From NCBI RefSeq assembly GCF_900696085.1, contig NZ_CAADFC020000028.1:558001-622000 (forward strand): DNA of 64,000 nucleotides, read 5' to 3'. The translations under genes were made by a program, and so were the position numbers. The notes beneath the pieces are model-generated. The model saw only the letters and a list, made by a program, of their open reading frames with translations, searched no databases and was not told the origin of the DNA. This document shows, in pieces, positions 9,365 through 18,748 of the stretch. Every line of letters starts with the position of its first letter. The stretch's first letter is position 1. Origin of the DNA: Bradyrhizobium ivorense (lineage in GTDB: Bacteria > Pseudomonadota > Alphaproteobacteria > Rhizobiales > Xanthobacteraceae).

Positions 9365-9907
9365 TCAGTTGCGGGAGGCCTGCTTCAACAGTTTCGGACT
9401 GACGAACAGCACGAGCTTGCCGCGCCGGAACGACACCTCATTCCAGTCGTCGATCGCAAAGTCGAAGATGGCGAGCCCCGAGGTCGGCAGATTGTGGCTG
9501 AGCGCGCGCTTCGCCGCCTCGTCGCCGCTGCCGGTCAGGGTCAGCGCCAGCTCGTGCATGCCGGGATTATGCCCGATCAGCATCAGCCGCTTTGGATCGG
9601 TGACCGAGGCCATCCGGATCGTGGTCAGCAACAGCGTCGGATCGGCGCCATAGAGCTCCGGCACGAATTCGACCTTCGGCGCCGGTCCAGCCTCCTTGAT
9701 CGCGTCGCGCACGATGTCCCAGGTCTGGGTGGTGCGGACCGCCGGCGACACCAGCGCCCGGTTGGGAAACGGCGGATGGTCGGCGAGCCAGCCGCCGATT
9801 TCCGCGGCGTCGCGGTGGCCGCGCTCGTCGAGCCGACGGTCCTGGTCGTGCCCCGAAGGCGAATCGGTTTCGGTCTTGGCATGACGCAGCAGCAGCAAAC
9901 GGCGCAT
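9365..9907 (-). CDS. SixA-like histidine phosphatase
   Basis: The N-terminus MRRLLLLRHAKTE carries the RH(A/G) catalytic motif of the histidine-phosphatase superfamily. The second conserved histidine is in LIGHNPGMHEL (about residue 113), and the conserved arginine is in SPAVRTTQT. At 180 residues it has the compact size of SixA, which dephosphorylates phosphohistidine on phosphotransfer domains. The true target is unknown. It starts 95 bases from the divergent FAD oxidoreductase gene. Confidence 0.85.
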   Translation of the reverse strand: MRRLLLLRHAKTETDSPSGHDQDRRLDERGHRDAAEIGGWLADHPPFPNRALVSPAVRTTQTWDIVRDAIKEAGPAPKVEFVPELYGADPTLLLTTIRMASVTDPKRLMLIGHNPGMHELALTLTGSGDEAAKRALSHNLPTSGLAIFDFAIDDWNEVSFRRGKLVLFVSPKLLKQASRN

Positions 9908-10002
9908 GGATATCGGTCTCGATTCGGTCAGGTGGCATTAATTCTACAGGCTCATGCCCTGGACAAGGTGACAAGCGCCGCGGCGGTTCGTAAGAAAACG
10001 CC

Positions 10003-11493
10003 ATGAGCGAGACTTCCACAAGTGCGGCGGACGGCCTCGATGCGGCCACGCCGTTCCGCAACCGCCTGGCGTTCGACCTCGACGTCGACATCTGCGTGGT
10101 CGGGGCAGGGCTTGCCGGCCTGACGGTGGCGCGCGAGGCGGCGCGGCTCGGGGCGAGCGTTGCCGTGCTCGAGGGCCGCCAGGTCGGCTGGAACGCGTCC
10201 GGCCACCATCTCGGTACCGTGCTGCCGGGCTTCGGCCTGCCGATATCAGACGTGATCGAGCGCGTCGGCCTCGATGACGCCCGCGAGCTGTGGGCGCTGT
10301 CGAAGCTCGGCGCCGATTACGTCCGCGCCACGGCTACCGAGGAGTTGATCCCGGGCATCGCCATGAGCGAGGGCGCGCTGGAGGTTTCCAATGTCGATGC
10401 CGGCGAGAGCTTGGTCAGCCGCTTGCAGATATTGGCCGAGGATTTTGCCACCGAGGTCGAGGGCTGGCACGTCGACCATGTCCGCAGCGTGCTCCGGACC
10501 GGCCGCTATTTCCACGGCATCTACTTCCCGAAGGCGTTCCAGATCGACGGCCGCAAATATGTTCACGGCCTTGCGGCGCTCGCGACCCGGGCGGGCGCGC
10601 GGATCTTCGAGGAGACGCCGGTCGTCAGCATCGACTTCTCCGGCATCCGCAAGCGCATCGTGACGCCGTCGGCGCGGCTGCGCGCCACCCATATCGTGCT
10701 CGCCGGCAACATCCATCTCGGCGCGCCGCTGAAGCGATTGTCGGACACGCTGCTGCCGGTCTGGCGCTATGCGGCGCTGACCGAGCCGCTCGGCGCGGGC
10801 CTTGGCGAGGCGATCGCGTTTCCGGGGTCGGTGACCGACAGCGACGGCATCGACCACTTTCGCATCGTCGGCGGCGATCGCCTGCTCTGGGCCAGTCCGG
10901 AAACCACCTGGGGCGCGCGGCCGAAGCGTTTTGGCGCCGCGGTGCAGCGCCGGATCGCCACCGTGTTTCCGCAACTCGGCAAGGTGCCGATATCAGATGT
11001 GTTCGGCGGCGCGGTCGGCGTCACCGTCCACGGCATGCCGCAGATCGGCCAGCTGCGCAAAGGCCTCTGGGTGGCGAGCGGGTTTGGCCGGCAGGGGCTC
11101 AACACTTCGGCGCTGGCCGGCCAGCTGATCGCGCGCAGCATTCTCTGGGGCGACGACCGCTGGCGGCTGTTTTCGCCGTTCGAGCTGGTCTGGGCCGGCG
11201 GCACCACCGGCCGCGTCGCCGGCCATTTCATCAGCCTGTGGTCGAGGGGCGCCTCCTCCGCCGCCGGCGTCCTGGCGCGCTACCGCGAGGGTGCACGTGC
11301 GAAGGAGCGCCGCCGCGAGGCGCGGCTGGCCGAGGCCAATCTCAAGGCGGGAACCCGGGGGCCGCCGCCCCGCCGTCCGCCCGGCGCCGTGCGGCCGGTG
11401 CCGCCGCCCGCGCCCGCGGTGGCGGAGGAGGGCGGGGACCCCTATCGCGGGCCCTCGCAAGAAAGTGAGAGGATCCCTGGCGCTGGGATGTAA
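10003..11493 (+). CDS. FAD-dependent oxidoreductase (DAO/glycine-oxidase-like)
   Basis: The dinucleotide-binding loop VVGAGLAGLTVAREAARLG is at residues 32-50, followed by the acidic VLEG that binds FAD ribose, a substrate domain, and the C-terminal GFGRQGLNTSALAGQLIA segment that closes on FAD. This is the layout of D-amino-acid-oxidase-like enzymes, which oxidise amines. The last 75 residues form a proline- and arginine-rich tail (RRPPGAVRPVPPPAPA) not needed for catalysis and unusual for the family. The substrate cannot be inferred. It lies 86 bases before msrB on the same strand. Confidence 0.85.
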   Translation: MSETSTSAADGLDAATPFRNRLAFDLDVDICVVGAGLAGLTVAREAARLGASVAVLEGRQVGWNASGHHLGTVLPGFGLPISDVIERVGLDDARELWALSKLGADYVRATATEELIPGIAMSEGALEVSNVDAGESLVSRLQILAEDFATEVEGWHVDHVRSVLRTGRYFHGIYFPKAFQIDGRKYVHGLAALATRAGARIFEETPVVSIDFSGIRKRIVTPSARLRATHIVLAGNIHLGAPLKRLSDTLLPVWRYAALTEPLGAGLGEAIAFPGSVTDSDGIDHFRIVGGDRLLWASPETTWGARPKRFGAAVQRRIATVFPQLGKVPISDVFGGAVGVTVHGMPQIGQLRKGLWVASGFGRQGLNTSALAGQLIARSILWGDDRWRLFSPFELVWAGGTTGRVAGHFISLWSRGASSAAGVLARYREGARAKERRREARLAEANLKAGTRGPPPRRPPGAVRPVPPPAPAVAEEGGDPYRGPSQESERIPGAGM

Positions 11494-11579
11494 CGTCTTC
11501 CAGCGGTGTTCGTACTTGATCTCGAACCCATCTCGACCTCTTGCTCGACCTGTTGGGCCTTGTGCATCGGAGAAGATTG

Positions 11580-12080
<501 letters not shown>

Positions 12081-12119
12081 CGCTCCTTCCCGGCAATTGT
12101 TGCCTGCCCGGCAATTGTG

Positions 12120-12148
12120 CCCCGGTCCAACGACCGGGGCTTCTTTTT
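12120..12148 (+). terminator. Rho-independent terminator after msrB
   Basis: CCCCGGT-CCAACG-ACCGGGG forms a seven-pair GC stem followed by CTTCTTTTT. It ends the msrB transcript and insulates it from the flgE promoter 30 bases downstream. Confidence 0.85.
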
Positions 12149-12178
12149 CAAGCGCATGATTTTGTTGCATTTTGTTTC

Positions 12179-12195
12179 CTGGCACGAGCCTTGCG
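12179..12195 (+). promoter_or_regulatory. Sigma-54 promoter of flgE-flgK-flgL
   Basis: CTGGCACGAGCCTTGCG matches the sigma-54 consensus YTGGCACG-N4-TTGC, with GG at 12181-12182 and GC at 12193-12194 separated by exactly ten bases. It lies 68 bases before the flgE start and behind the msrB terminator. By analogy with Caulobacter, FlbD and sigma-54 would drive these late hook genes. Confidence 0.85.
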
Positions 12196-12262
12196 ACATG
12201 CTCCGCCGATGCGGCCATTGTTCTGATCGCCAGCCGCCGGAAATCGAATTGGAGAACATGTC

Positions 12263-14071
12263 ATGGGTATCTTCGGCGCTCTTACGACCGCGGTCGGCGG
12301 CCTGCGCGCAGGGTCGTATGCACTGGAAAACATCTCCGGCAACATCGCCAACTCGCAGACCACGGCGTTCAAGCGCATCGATACCTCGTTCCTCGACCTG
12401 GTGCCGCAGACGGCGCTGACCGCGCAGCTCGCCGGCGGCGTCACCGCGCAGTCCCGCTCCACCAACTCGGTGCAGGGCGACGTGCAAGCGGCGTCGGTGG
12501 CGACCTTCATGGCGATCAACGGCAACGGCTTCTTCGCGGTGCAGAAGCCCGGCGCCTTCACCGACGGCTCCCCGGTGTTCGACGGCGTCGACCGCTACAC
12601 CCGCCGCGGTGACTTCCAGCTCAACAAGGACGGCTATCTGGTCAACGGCGCCGGCTACTATCTCGAGGGCGTGCCGATCGACCCGACCACCGGCAACCCG
12701 GCCGGCTCTTCGCCCGAGGTGCTGCGCTTCAAGAACGACTTCCTGCCGGCGCAGCAGACCACCAAGATCGACTACCGCGCCAACCTCGCGGCCTATCCGC
12801 TGACCACGCAGCACGACACCTCGGTTCCGGGCTCCGAACTGCTGCGGCCCGGCTCGTTCAGCTCCGGACACAACCCGGTGGTGCTGGGCACGCCGGCCGC
12901 GCCCTATACCGATGCTGCGGTCACCGGCACCGCGCAGAGCAACAAGGCGACGCCATCGGTCGCCAACAGCGCCAGCACCGCGCTGAGCGGTGCCGCGGGC
13001 ACCAACTCGATTTCCTCCAATTTCGTCGCCGGCGACACCATCACGATCAACGGCACCGTCTACACTTTCGTGGCGTCCGGTGCGACCGGCAACCAGTTCA
13101 ACGTCACCGACACCATCGGCACGCTGCTCACCACCATCAACGGCATCACCAACTCCTCGCCCGCGTCCTCGATCGCCGCCAATGGCGCCATCACGCTGCA
13201 CTCCGGCACCAACGCCGACCTCCTGATCCAGAGCTCGAACACCACCGCGCTGCAGGCCCTCGGCTTCACCGGTTCGGCGGTTGCGAACCGCGGCGGCGGC
13301 GGCACCGTGGGCACGGGTCAGGTGATCGGCAACGACGCCACGACGTTCCGCGACGAATCGATCGCCGGCGGCTCGGTGACCGCCTATGACGTGTCGGGCG
13401 CGCCGGTGAACCTGCAATTCCGCTGGGCCAAGACCGACAGCGCCTCGCTCGGCGCCGGCCATACCGACAACTGGAACCTGTTCTACCAGGTCGATCCCAA
13501 TGCCACCGGCACCAACGTCGCTTGGCAGAACGTCAACATCAACTTCACCTTCGGTGCGAACGGACAGATGTCGCCGGCGATCGCCTCGGTGACGCTGAAC
13601 AATGCCGTCGTCAACGGCGTGTCGCTCGGCAATCCCGTGATCAATTTCGGCACCGGCGGCGTCACCCAGTTCGCGGACTCCAACGGCAACGTTCAGGTCA
13701 ACCAGATCCAGCAGGACGGCTTCCCCGCCGGCCAGCTGCAATCGGTCAGCGTCTCGACCAACGGCCGCATCGTCGGCAACTACACCAACGGCCGCAATAT
13801 CGACCTTGCCGAAATCTCGGTCGCGACCTTCAACGGCACCAATTTCCTCAAGCGCATCGACGGCGGCGCGTTCGAGGCGACCGACGAATCCGGCGCGGCG
13901 CTGTTCGGCAAGTCCGGCACCATCGTCGGCTCGTCGCTGGAAAGCTCGAACACCGACATCGCCGACGAGTTCACCAAGCTGATCGTGACCCAGCAGGCGT
14001 ATTCGGCCAACACCAAGGTGATCACCACCACCAACTCGATGGTGCAGGACCTGCTGAACGTGGTGCGGTGA
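12263..14071 (+). CDS. flgE: Flagellar hook protein FlgE
   Basis: FlgE polymerises into the hook, the universal joint outside the outer membrane. The N-terminal rod/hook helix (MGIFGALTTAVGGLRAGSYA, then ISGNIANSQTTAFKR) and the C-terminal helix ending QAYSANTKVITTTNSMVQDL are typical. At 602 residues it is about 200 longer than the enteric FlgE. Residues about 240-345 form an inserted Thr/Asn/Gly-rich domain (DUF1522-like) that is nearly repeated in FlgL. The start follows GGAG by 9 bases. The gene heads a flgE-flgK-flgL unit with gaps of 43 and 1 base. Confidence 0.95.
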   Translation: MGIFGALTTAVGGLRAGSYALENISGNIANSQTTAFKRIDTSFLDLVPQTALTAQLAGGVTAQSRSTNSVQGDVQAASVATFMAINGNGFFAVQKPGAFTDGSPVFDGVDRYTRRGDFQLNKDGYLVNGAGYYLEGVPIDPTTGNPAGSSPEVLRFKNDFLPAQQTTKIDYRANLAAYPLTTQHDTSVPGSELLRPGSFSSGHNPVVLGTPAAPYTDAAVTGTAQSNKATPSVANSASTALSGAAGTNSISSNFVAGDTITINGTVYTFVASGATGNQFNVTDTIGTLLTTINGITNSSPASSIAANGAITLHSGTNADLLIQSSNTTALQALGFTGSAVANRGGGGTVGTGQVIGNDATTFRDESIAGGSVTAYDVSGAPVNLQFRWAKTDSASLGAGHTDNWNLFYQVDPNATGTNVAWQNVNINFTFGANGQMSPAIASVTLNNAVVNGVSLGNPVINFGTGGVTQFADSNGNVQVNQIQQDGFPAGQLQSVSVSTNGRIVGNYTNGRNIDLAEISVATFNGTNFLKRIDGGAFEATDESGAALFGKSGTIVGSSLESSNTDIADEFTKLIVTQQAYSANTKVITTTNSMVQDLLNVVR

Positions 14072-14114
14072 TCGCATCGGTGATGCGGGCAAGAGTAAAG
14101 GCGAGTAACAGAAC

Positions 14115-16001
14115 ATGGGTTTGAGCCAAGCCCTTTCCACCGCGATGTCGGGCCTGCGCGCCACGCAGGCCTCGCTGTCGCTGGTGTCGTCGAACGTCGC
14201 CAATGCGGAGACGCCCGGCTACGTCAGGAAGACGTTGAACCAGGTCGCCGGCACCACCGGCGAATTCGGCTCGAGCGTCCTGATCGCCGGCGTCAATCGC
14301 CAGCTCGACGAGTTCCTGCAGGCCCAGCTGCGCACCGAGACCTCGGGCGCGGCCTATGCCGACGTCCGCTCGGACTTCCTGACCAACCTGCAAGGCGTCT
14401 ACGGCAATCCGGATTCCACCGGCACGATCGAGGACGCCTACAACAAGTTTCTCACCGCGCTGCAGGGCCTGTCGACCAGCCCGGAATCGCAGTCGGCGCG
14501 CATCAGCGCCGTCAACGCCGCGCAGTCGCTGGCGCAGCAGCTCAACGCGACCTCGCAGGGAATCCAGACCCTGCGCGCCAATGCCGAGGCCGGCATCAGC
14601 GATTCCGTCAGCACCGCCAACAATGCGATGCAGCAGATCGCGCGCATCAATGTCCAGCTGCAGGCCGCCACCGGCACCAGCGACGCCTCGACCGGGGCCT
14701 TGCTCGATGAGCGCGATCGCTACATCACCCAGCTGTCGCAGCTGATGGACATCCGCACCGTCACCAACAGCCAGAACCAGGTGACCGTGTTCACCAACTC
14801 CGGCGTGCAACTGGTCGGCTCCGAGGCGGCGACGCTCAGCTTCAACGCCCAGGGCACGATGACGCCCACCGCGTTGTCCAACCCAGACCCGACCAAGAGC
14901 ACCGTCGGCACCATCACCATCAATTTCCCGCATGGCGGCAGCTACGACCTGGTGTCGACCAACTCGATCCGCTCCGGCAAGATCGCGGCCTATCTCGAGC
15001 TGCGCGACAAGACGCTGGTGCAGGCGCAGACGCAGATCGACCAGTTGGCGGCCTCGATGTCGAGCGCGCTGTCGGACAAGACCACCGCCGGCACCGCAGC
15101 CACGGCGGGCGCGCAGACCGGCTTCGACATCGATCTGTCCGGGCTGCAGAGCGGCAACACCATCCATCTCACCTACAAGGACAACGCCACCGGCGTCACG
15201 CACAATCTGTCGATCATCCGGGTCGACGATCCAAGCGTGCTGCCGCTGAGCAATACCACGACCGTCGATCCGAACGACGAGGTGCTGGGGGTCGATTTCT
15301 CCGGCGGCATGAGCTCGGTGCTGGCGCAGCTCAACGGCGCGCTGGGCTCCACCGCGGGCCTGCAGTTCTCCAATCCCTCGGGTTCGACCTTGCGGGTGGT
15401 CGACGACGGCGCCACCAACCGTTCCGACATCACCGCGGCATCGGTCACCACGACGGTGTCGTCGCTGACATCGGGCGATCCGCATTTGCCGCTGTTCACC
15501 GACAATGGCGGCCTCTACACCGGCGCGATCAACGCGAGCGGCTCGCAGACCACCGGCCTTGCCGCACGGATCAGCGTCAACACCGCCCTGATCGGCGATC
15601 CCTCGCGGATGGTGATCTTCGCGACCAATCCGCAGACGCCCGCCGGCGACACCACGCGCGCCAACCTCATTCTGAACCAGCTGTCGACGGCTTCCTTCAG
15701 CTATTCGCCGCAGACCGGGCTCGGCACCACCGGCGCACCGTTCACCGGAACGCTGCTCAACTTCACGAAACAGTTCATCAGCCAGCAGGGCGAGGCGGCG
15801 ACCGCCGCCAAGCAGCTGGCCGATGGTCAGGACGTCGTGCTGAACACGCTGCAGAGCAAGATGGACTCGGTTTCGGGCGTCAACATGGATGAGGAGATGG
15901 CGCATCTCCTGGCGCTGCAGAATGCCTATTCTGCCAATGCGCGCGTGATGTCGTCGATCAAGCAGATGTACGACACGCTGCTGCAGATCGCGGGAGGATA
16001 A
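14115..16001 (+). CDS. flgK: Hook-filament junction protein FlgK (HAP1)
   Basis: FlgK is the first of two junction proteins between hook and filament. The N-terminal GLSQALSTAMSGLRATQASL and SSNVANAETPGYVRK segments and the C-terminal MDEEMAHLLALQNAYSANAR helix are diagnostic. It is 628 residues long, a little above the enteric protein (547), through a larger central domain. It lies 43 bases after flgE and one base before flgL, so it belongs to the same transcript. Confidence 0.95.
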   Translation: MGLSQALSTAMSGLRATQASLSLVSSNVANAETPGYVRKTLNQVAGTTGEFGSSVLIAGVNRQLDEFLQAQLRTETSGAAYADVRSDFLTNLQGVYGNPDSTGTIEDAYNKFLTALQGLSTSPESQSARISAVNAAQSLAQQLNATSQGIQTLRANAEAGISDSVSTANNAMQQIARINVQLQAATGTSDASTGALLDERDRYITQLSQLMDIRTVTNSQNQVTVFTNSGVQLVGSEAATLSFNAQGTMTPTALSNPDPTKSTVGTITINFPHGGSYDLVSTNSIRSGKIAAYLELRDKTLVQAQTQIDQLAASMSSALSDKTTAGTAATAGAQTGFDIDLSGLQSGNTIHLTYKDNATGVTHNLSIIRVDDPSVLPLSNTTTVDPNDEVLGVDFSGGMSSVLAQLNGALGSTAGLQFSNPSGSTLRVVDDGATNRSDITAASVTTTVSSLTSGDPHLPLFTDNGGLYTGAINASGSQTTGLAARISVNTALIGDPSRMVIFATNPQTPAGDTTRANLILNQLSTASFSYSPQTGLGTTGAPFTGTLLNFTKQFISQQGEAATAAKQLADGQDVVLNTLQSKMDSVSGVNMDEEMAHLLALQNAYSANARVMSSIKQMYDTLLQIAGG

Positions 16002-16002
16002 C

Positions 16003-17883
16003 ATGACGATCAGCGGCGTTAGCGGCAAGACTTCCTATATCGGCACGACGATCGTCAATCTGCGCAATCAGCTCAACGATCTGACGACCCAGCTTGCGAC
16101 CGGCAAGGTGTCGACGACCTATGCAGGGCAGGGGCTCGACCGCGGCTTCGCGCTCAGCCTGCGTGCGCAGATCAGCAGCATCAACGCGTTTTCCGACACC
16201 GCGACCAACCTCAACACCCGCCTGAGCGTCGCCAATCTCACCCTGCAGGGCTTGTCCGACATCAATGCCCAGGTCAAGAACGCGGCGACCACGGCGACGC
16301 TGACGCTCAACGACAGCGGTCAGACCTCGGGCCAGATCACCGCGCAGGCCGCGTTCGCCAACGCGGTGTCGATGCTGAACAGCCAGTCGGGCGACCGCTA
16401 TCTGTTCTCCGGCCGCGCCATGGACACGCCGGCCACCGTTTCCGCCGACACCATGCTCTACGGCACGGCGACCCAGGCCGGCCTCACCCAGCTCATCAAG
16501 GAGCGCAAGCAGGCCGATCAGGGCACTAACGGCATGGGCCGCCTGACCGTGTCGTCGCCGCCGGCGCCGACGACGGTGACCAGCGTCGCCGAGGACGGTT
16601 CGGCGTTCGGCCTCAAGCTGCTGTCGGTGCAGTCGTCGCTGACCGGCGCTACGGTGACGCAGCCGACCGGCACGCCGAAGTCGGCCTCGGTCGATCTCGG
16701 TCCGGTCAATCCGAACGACGGCGACAAGATCAAGTTCAACTTCACGCTGCCCGACGGCACGACGGAAGCGATCGAACTGACGGCGACCACCACGAACCCA
16801 CCGCCGGGGGGCTCGTTCCTGATCGGCGCCAACAGCGCGGCGACGTCGGCGAACCTGCAGACGACGCTGACCGCGTCGATCAAGACCTTGAGCGACACCT
16901 CGCTGGTCGCCGCCTCCGCGATCGCGGCATCGAACAATTTCTTCAATCCGGTGGCGACGATTTCGGGCGCCGCGGTCAACAACCGGAACACACCGCCGGC
17001 GCCGATCACCGGCGCCACGGCGCTGTCGGGCGCGCCCGGCACCGACTCGCTGTCGGCAAGCTTCGCGGCCGGCGACACCATTACGGTGAACGGCACCCAG
17101 ATCACTTTCGTGGCGTCTGGCGCGACCGGCAACCAGCTCAACATTACCGACAGCGTGCAGACGCTGATGGCGAAGATCGATCAGATCAGCGGCACCAAGA
17201 ACGCGTCGACCATCAGCAACGGCGCGATCACGCTGCACGGCGCCGACGGCGCGGACCTGTCGATCTCGAGCTCCAATGCGGCGGCGCTCGGCGCGCTCGG
17301 CATCGCCAACAACACCACCGCGAACCCGGCGCCGCTCAGGGTCGGCGGCCCGCCGTTCGACACCGCTTCCAATCTGGTCGCGGGCACGCCGGCCAACACG
17401 GTCTACTGGTACACCGGCGAGAACGGTCCGGGCTCGGCGCGCGGCACTGCGGTGGCGCAGGTCGACCAGTCGATCTCGGTGCAGTATGGCGCCCGCGCCA
17501 ACGAACAGTCGTTCCGCTATCTGCTGCAGAACGTTGCGGCCTATGCCGCGGTCACCGCCAATGCCAGCAATCCGAATGCGAGCCAGCAGGTCACCGCGCT
17601 GGCGCAGCGAATTTCGGCGAACCTCGCGCCGCAGAACGGCCAGCAGCAGATCCAGGACGTGCAGGCCGAGTTCGCCGGCGCGCAGACCGCGACCAAGGCG
17701 GCGACCGACCGCCAGACCCAGCTCAAGGGCATGGCGGAAACCATGCTCGACTCGGTCGAGGGCGTGAACCAGGACGAGGTCGCGACCAAGATCCTGGCGC
17801 TGCAGACCAGCCTGCAGGCGTCGTACCAGACCACGTCGATGCTGTATCAGACGACGCTGCTGAAATATCTGCCGATCGGCTGA
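16003..17883 (+). CDS. flgL: Hook-filament junction protein FlgL (HAP3), enlarged
   Basis: FlgL joins FlgK to flagellin. The N-terminal half has the flagellin-like coiled coil (LRNQLNDLTTQLATGKVSTT) and the end has the VNQDEVATKILALQTSLQAS helix. It is 626 residues, about twice the usual 300. The extra length lies in the middle; residues about 340-436 contain a GDTITVNGTQITFVASGATG segment almost identical, even in DNA, to one in FlgE. ATG follows the flgK stop by one base. A bidirectional terminator follows. Confidence 0.93.
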   Translation: MTISGVSGKTSYIGTTIVNLRNQLNDLTTQLATGKVSTTYAGQGLDRGFALSLRAQISSINAFSDTATNLNTRLSVANLTLQGLSDINAQVKNAATTATLTLNDSGQTSGQITAQAAFANAVSMLNSQSGDRYLFSGRAMDTPATVSADTMLYGTATQAGLTQLIKERKQADQGTNGMGRLTVSSPPAPTTVTSVAEDGSAFGLKLLSVQSSLTGATVTQPTGTPKSASVDLGPVNPNDGDKIKFNFTLPDGTTEAIELTATTTNPPPGGSFLIGANSAATSANLQTTLTASIKTLSDTSLVAASAIAASNNFFNPVATISGAAVNNRNTPPAPITGATALSGAPGTDSLSASFAAGDTITVNGTQITFVASGATGNQLNITDSVQTLMAKIDQISGTKNASTISNGAITLHGADGADLSISSSNAAALGALGIANNTTANPAPLRVGGPPFDTASNLVAGTPANTVYWYTGENGPGSARGTAVAQVDQSISVQYGARANEQSFRYLLQNVAAYAAVTANASNPNASQQVTALAQRISANLAPQNGQQQIQDVQAEFAGAQTATKAATDRQTQLKGMAETMLDSVEGVNQDEVATKILALQTSLQASYQTTSMLYQTTLLKYLPIG

Positions 17884-17900
17884 TCGAAGCCGCGGACAAG

Positions 17901-17928
17901 AAAAAGGCCTCCACGCGGAGGCCTTTTT
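17901..17928. terminator. Bidirectional terminator between flgL and flbT
   Basis: AAAAAGGCCTCC-ACGC-GGAGGCCTTTTT is a perfect 12-bp stem with A and T runs on the two sides, so it can stop transcripts from flgL (plus strand) and from flbT (minus strand). Confidence 0.9.
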
Positions 17929-17948
17929 GCCGTTGGGGCAGGGAACGC

Positions 17949-18380
17949 CTACGCGCTCTTGCGCGCGTCGTCCTGATCGGCCGCCTTCAGGCTTCGCGCG
18001 CTTTCCAGCAGCTTCTCCTCGTGGGCGATCAGCTTCTTGGATTCCTTCAGCGCATGATAGAGATCGCCGTTGAGGATGAAGTTGTTGATGCCCTCGATGA
18101 ACGGCCAGGCGCTCGGCATCGCCGTGATGATGTCGCGCACCAGGCTGAAATAGGTCGGGTGGTGCGCCATCGGATCCGGCGACAGATACATCAGCTGTAC
18201 GGCGAGATAGATCAGTTTCGCCGGCGTATCGGCGGTCTCCGGCGTCAGGATGTCCTTCTCGCGCAGGATCGGGATGCGGTCGCCGTCGATCAAGAGGCGG
18301 GCGCGCTGATCGGTGTTGGTGATCACGCAGCTGCCGACGATGATGCGCTCGTTCGGTTTGAGTTCGACCTTCAGGGCCAT
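17949..18380 (-). CDS. flbT: Flagellin regulator FlbT
   Basis: FlbT (143 residues) binds the 5' end of flagellin mRNA and limits its translation in Caulobacter; in some rhizobia it acts positively. The sequence MALKVELKPNERIIVGSCVI followed by NTDQRARLLIDGD and ILREKDIL is the family signature. The start at MALKVEL follows GGAG; 21 extra in-frame codons upstream are unlikely to be used. It is divergent from the flagellin gene, the arrangement expected for its target. Confidence 0.93.
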   Translation of the reverse strand: MALKVELKPNERIIVGSCVITNTDQRARLLIDGDRIPILREKDILTPETADTPAKLIYLAVQLMYLSPDPMAHHPTYFSLVRDIITAMPSAWPFIEGINNFILNGDLYHALKESKKLIAHEEKLLESARSLKAADQDDARKSA

Positions 18381-18503
18381 GCTCGTTCTCCTTTGCCGGC
18401 TCGCGCGGACGTCGTTGTCGCAGATCGAAGTTGAGTTCGGCACTGCTTAGCAGCCACTGACGCGGCGGAGGGCCGATGCGACAGCGATCCTTTCCCATGA
18501 TGG

Positions 18504-18519
18504 TTAACGCTTGGTGAAC
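18504..18519. promoter_or_regulatory. CtrA-box-like site between flbT and flagellin
   Basis: TTAA-CGCTTGG-TGAAC fits the CtrA consensus TTAA-N7-TTAAC except for one base. It lies in the 368-base divergent gap (18381-18748), in which I found no gene and no GG-N10-GC sigma-54 promoter. Its role is uncertain. Confidence 0.35.
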
Positions 18520-18748
18520 GAAGCGCACCCGCAGCCGGTGGCGCTGCGCGGAAAGTATCAGTCGCCTCAGTAGTTTTCGGGACGAAGCTCGTCCTGTCGC
18601 GGCAATTTTATTCTTCTGCATTTGTCTCAAATGCCGTTGCGGAGATTTTGTTTTCCTTCGCGGCTGCCCGCCACGATCGGAACACCCGCCCGATCAGAAA
18701 GGATTGGAGCGGCTTTTTCCCTCAGTTTCACACCAGAAAGGTATGAAA

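Noticed and set aside
15958-18630. 890-codon minus-strand open frame opposite flgL and flbT
   Set aside because: A shadow frame without motifs; it covers both flgL and the terminator, which are clear.
18381-18748. Search for a sigma-54 promoter before flagellin
   Set aside because: No GG-N10-GC site with a TGGCAC-like element was found on the plus strand in this gap.
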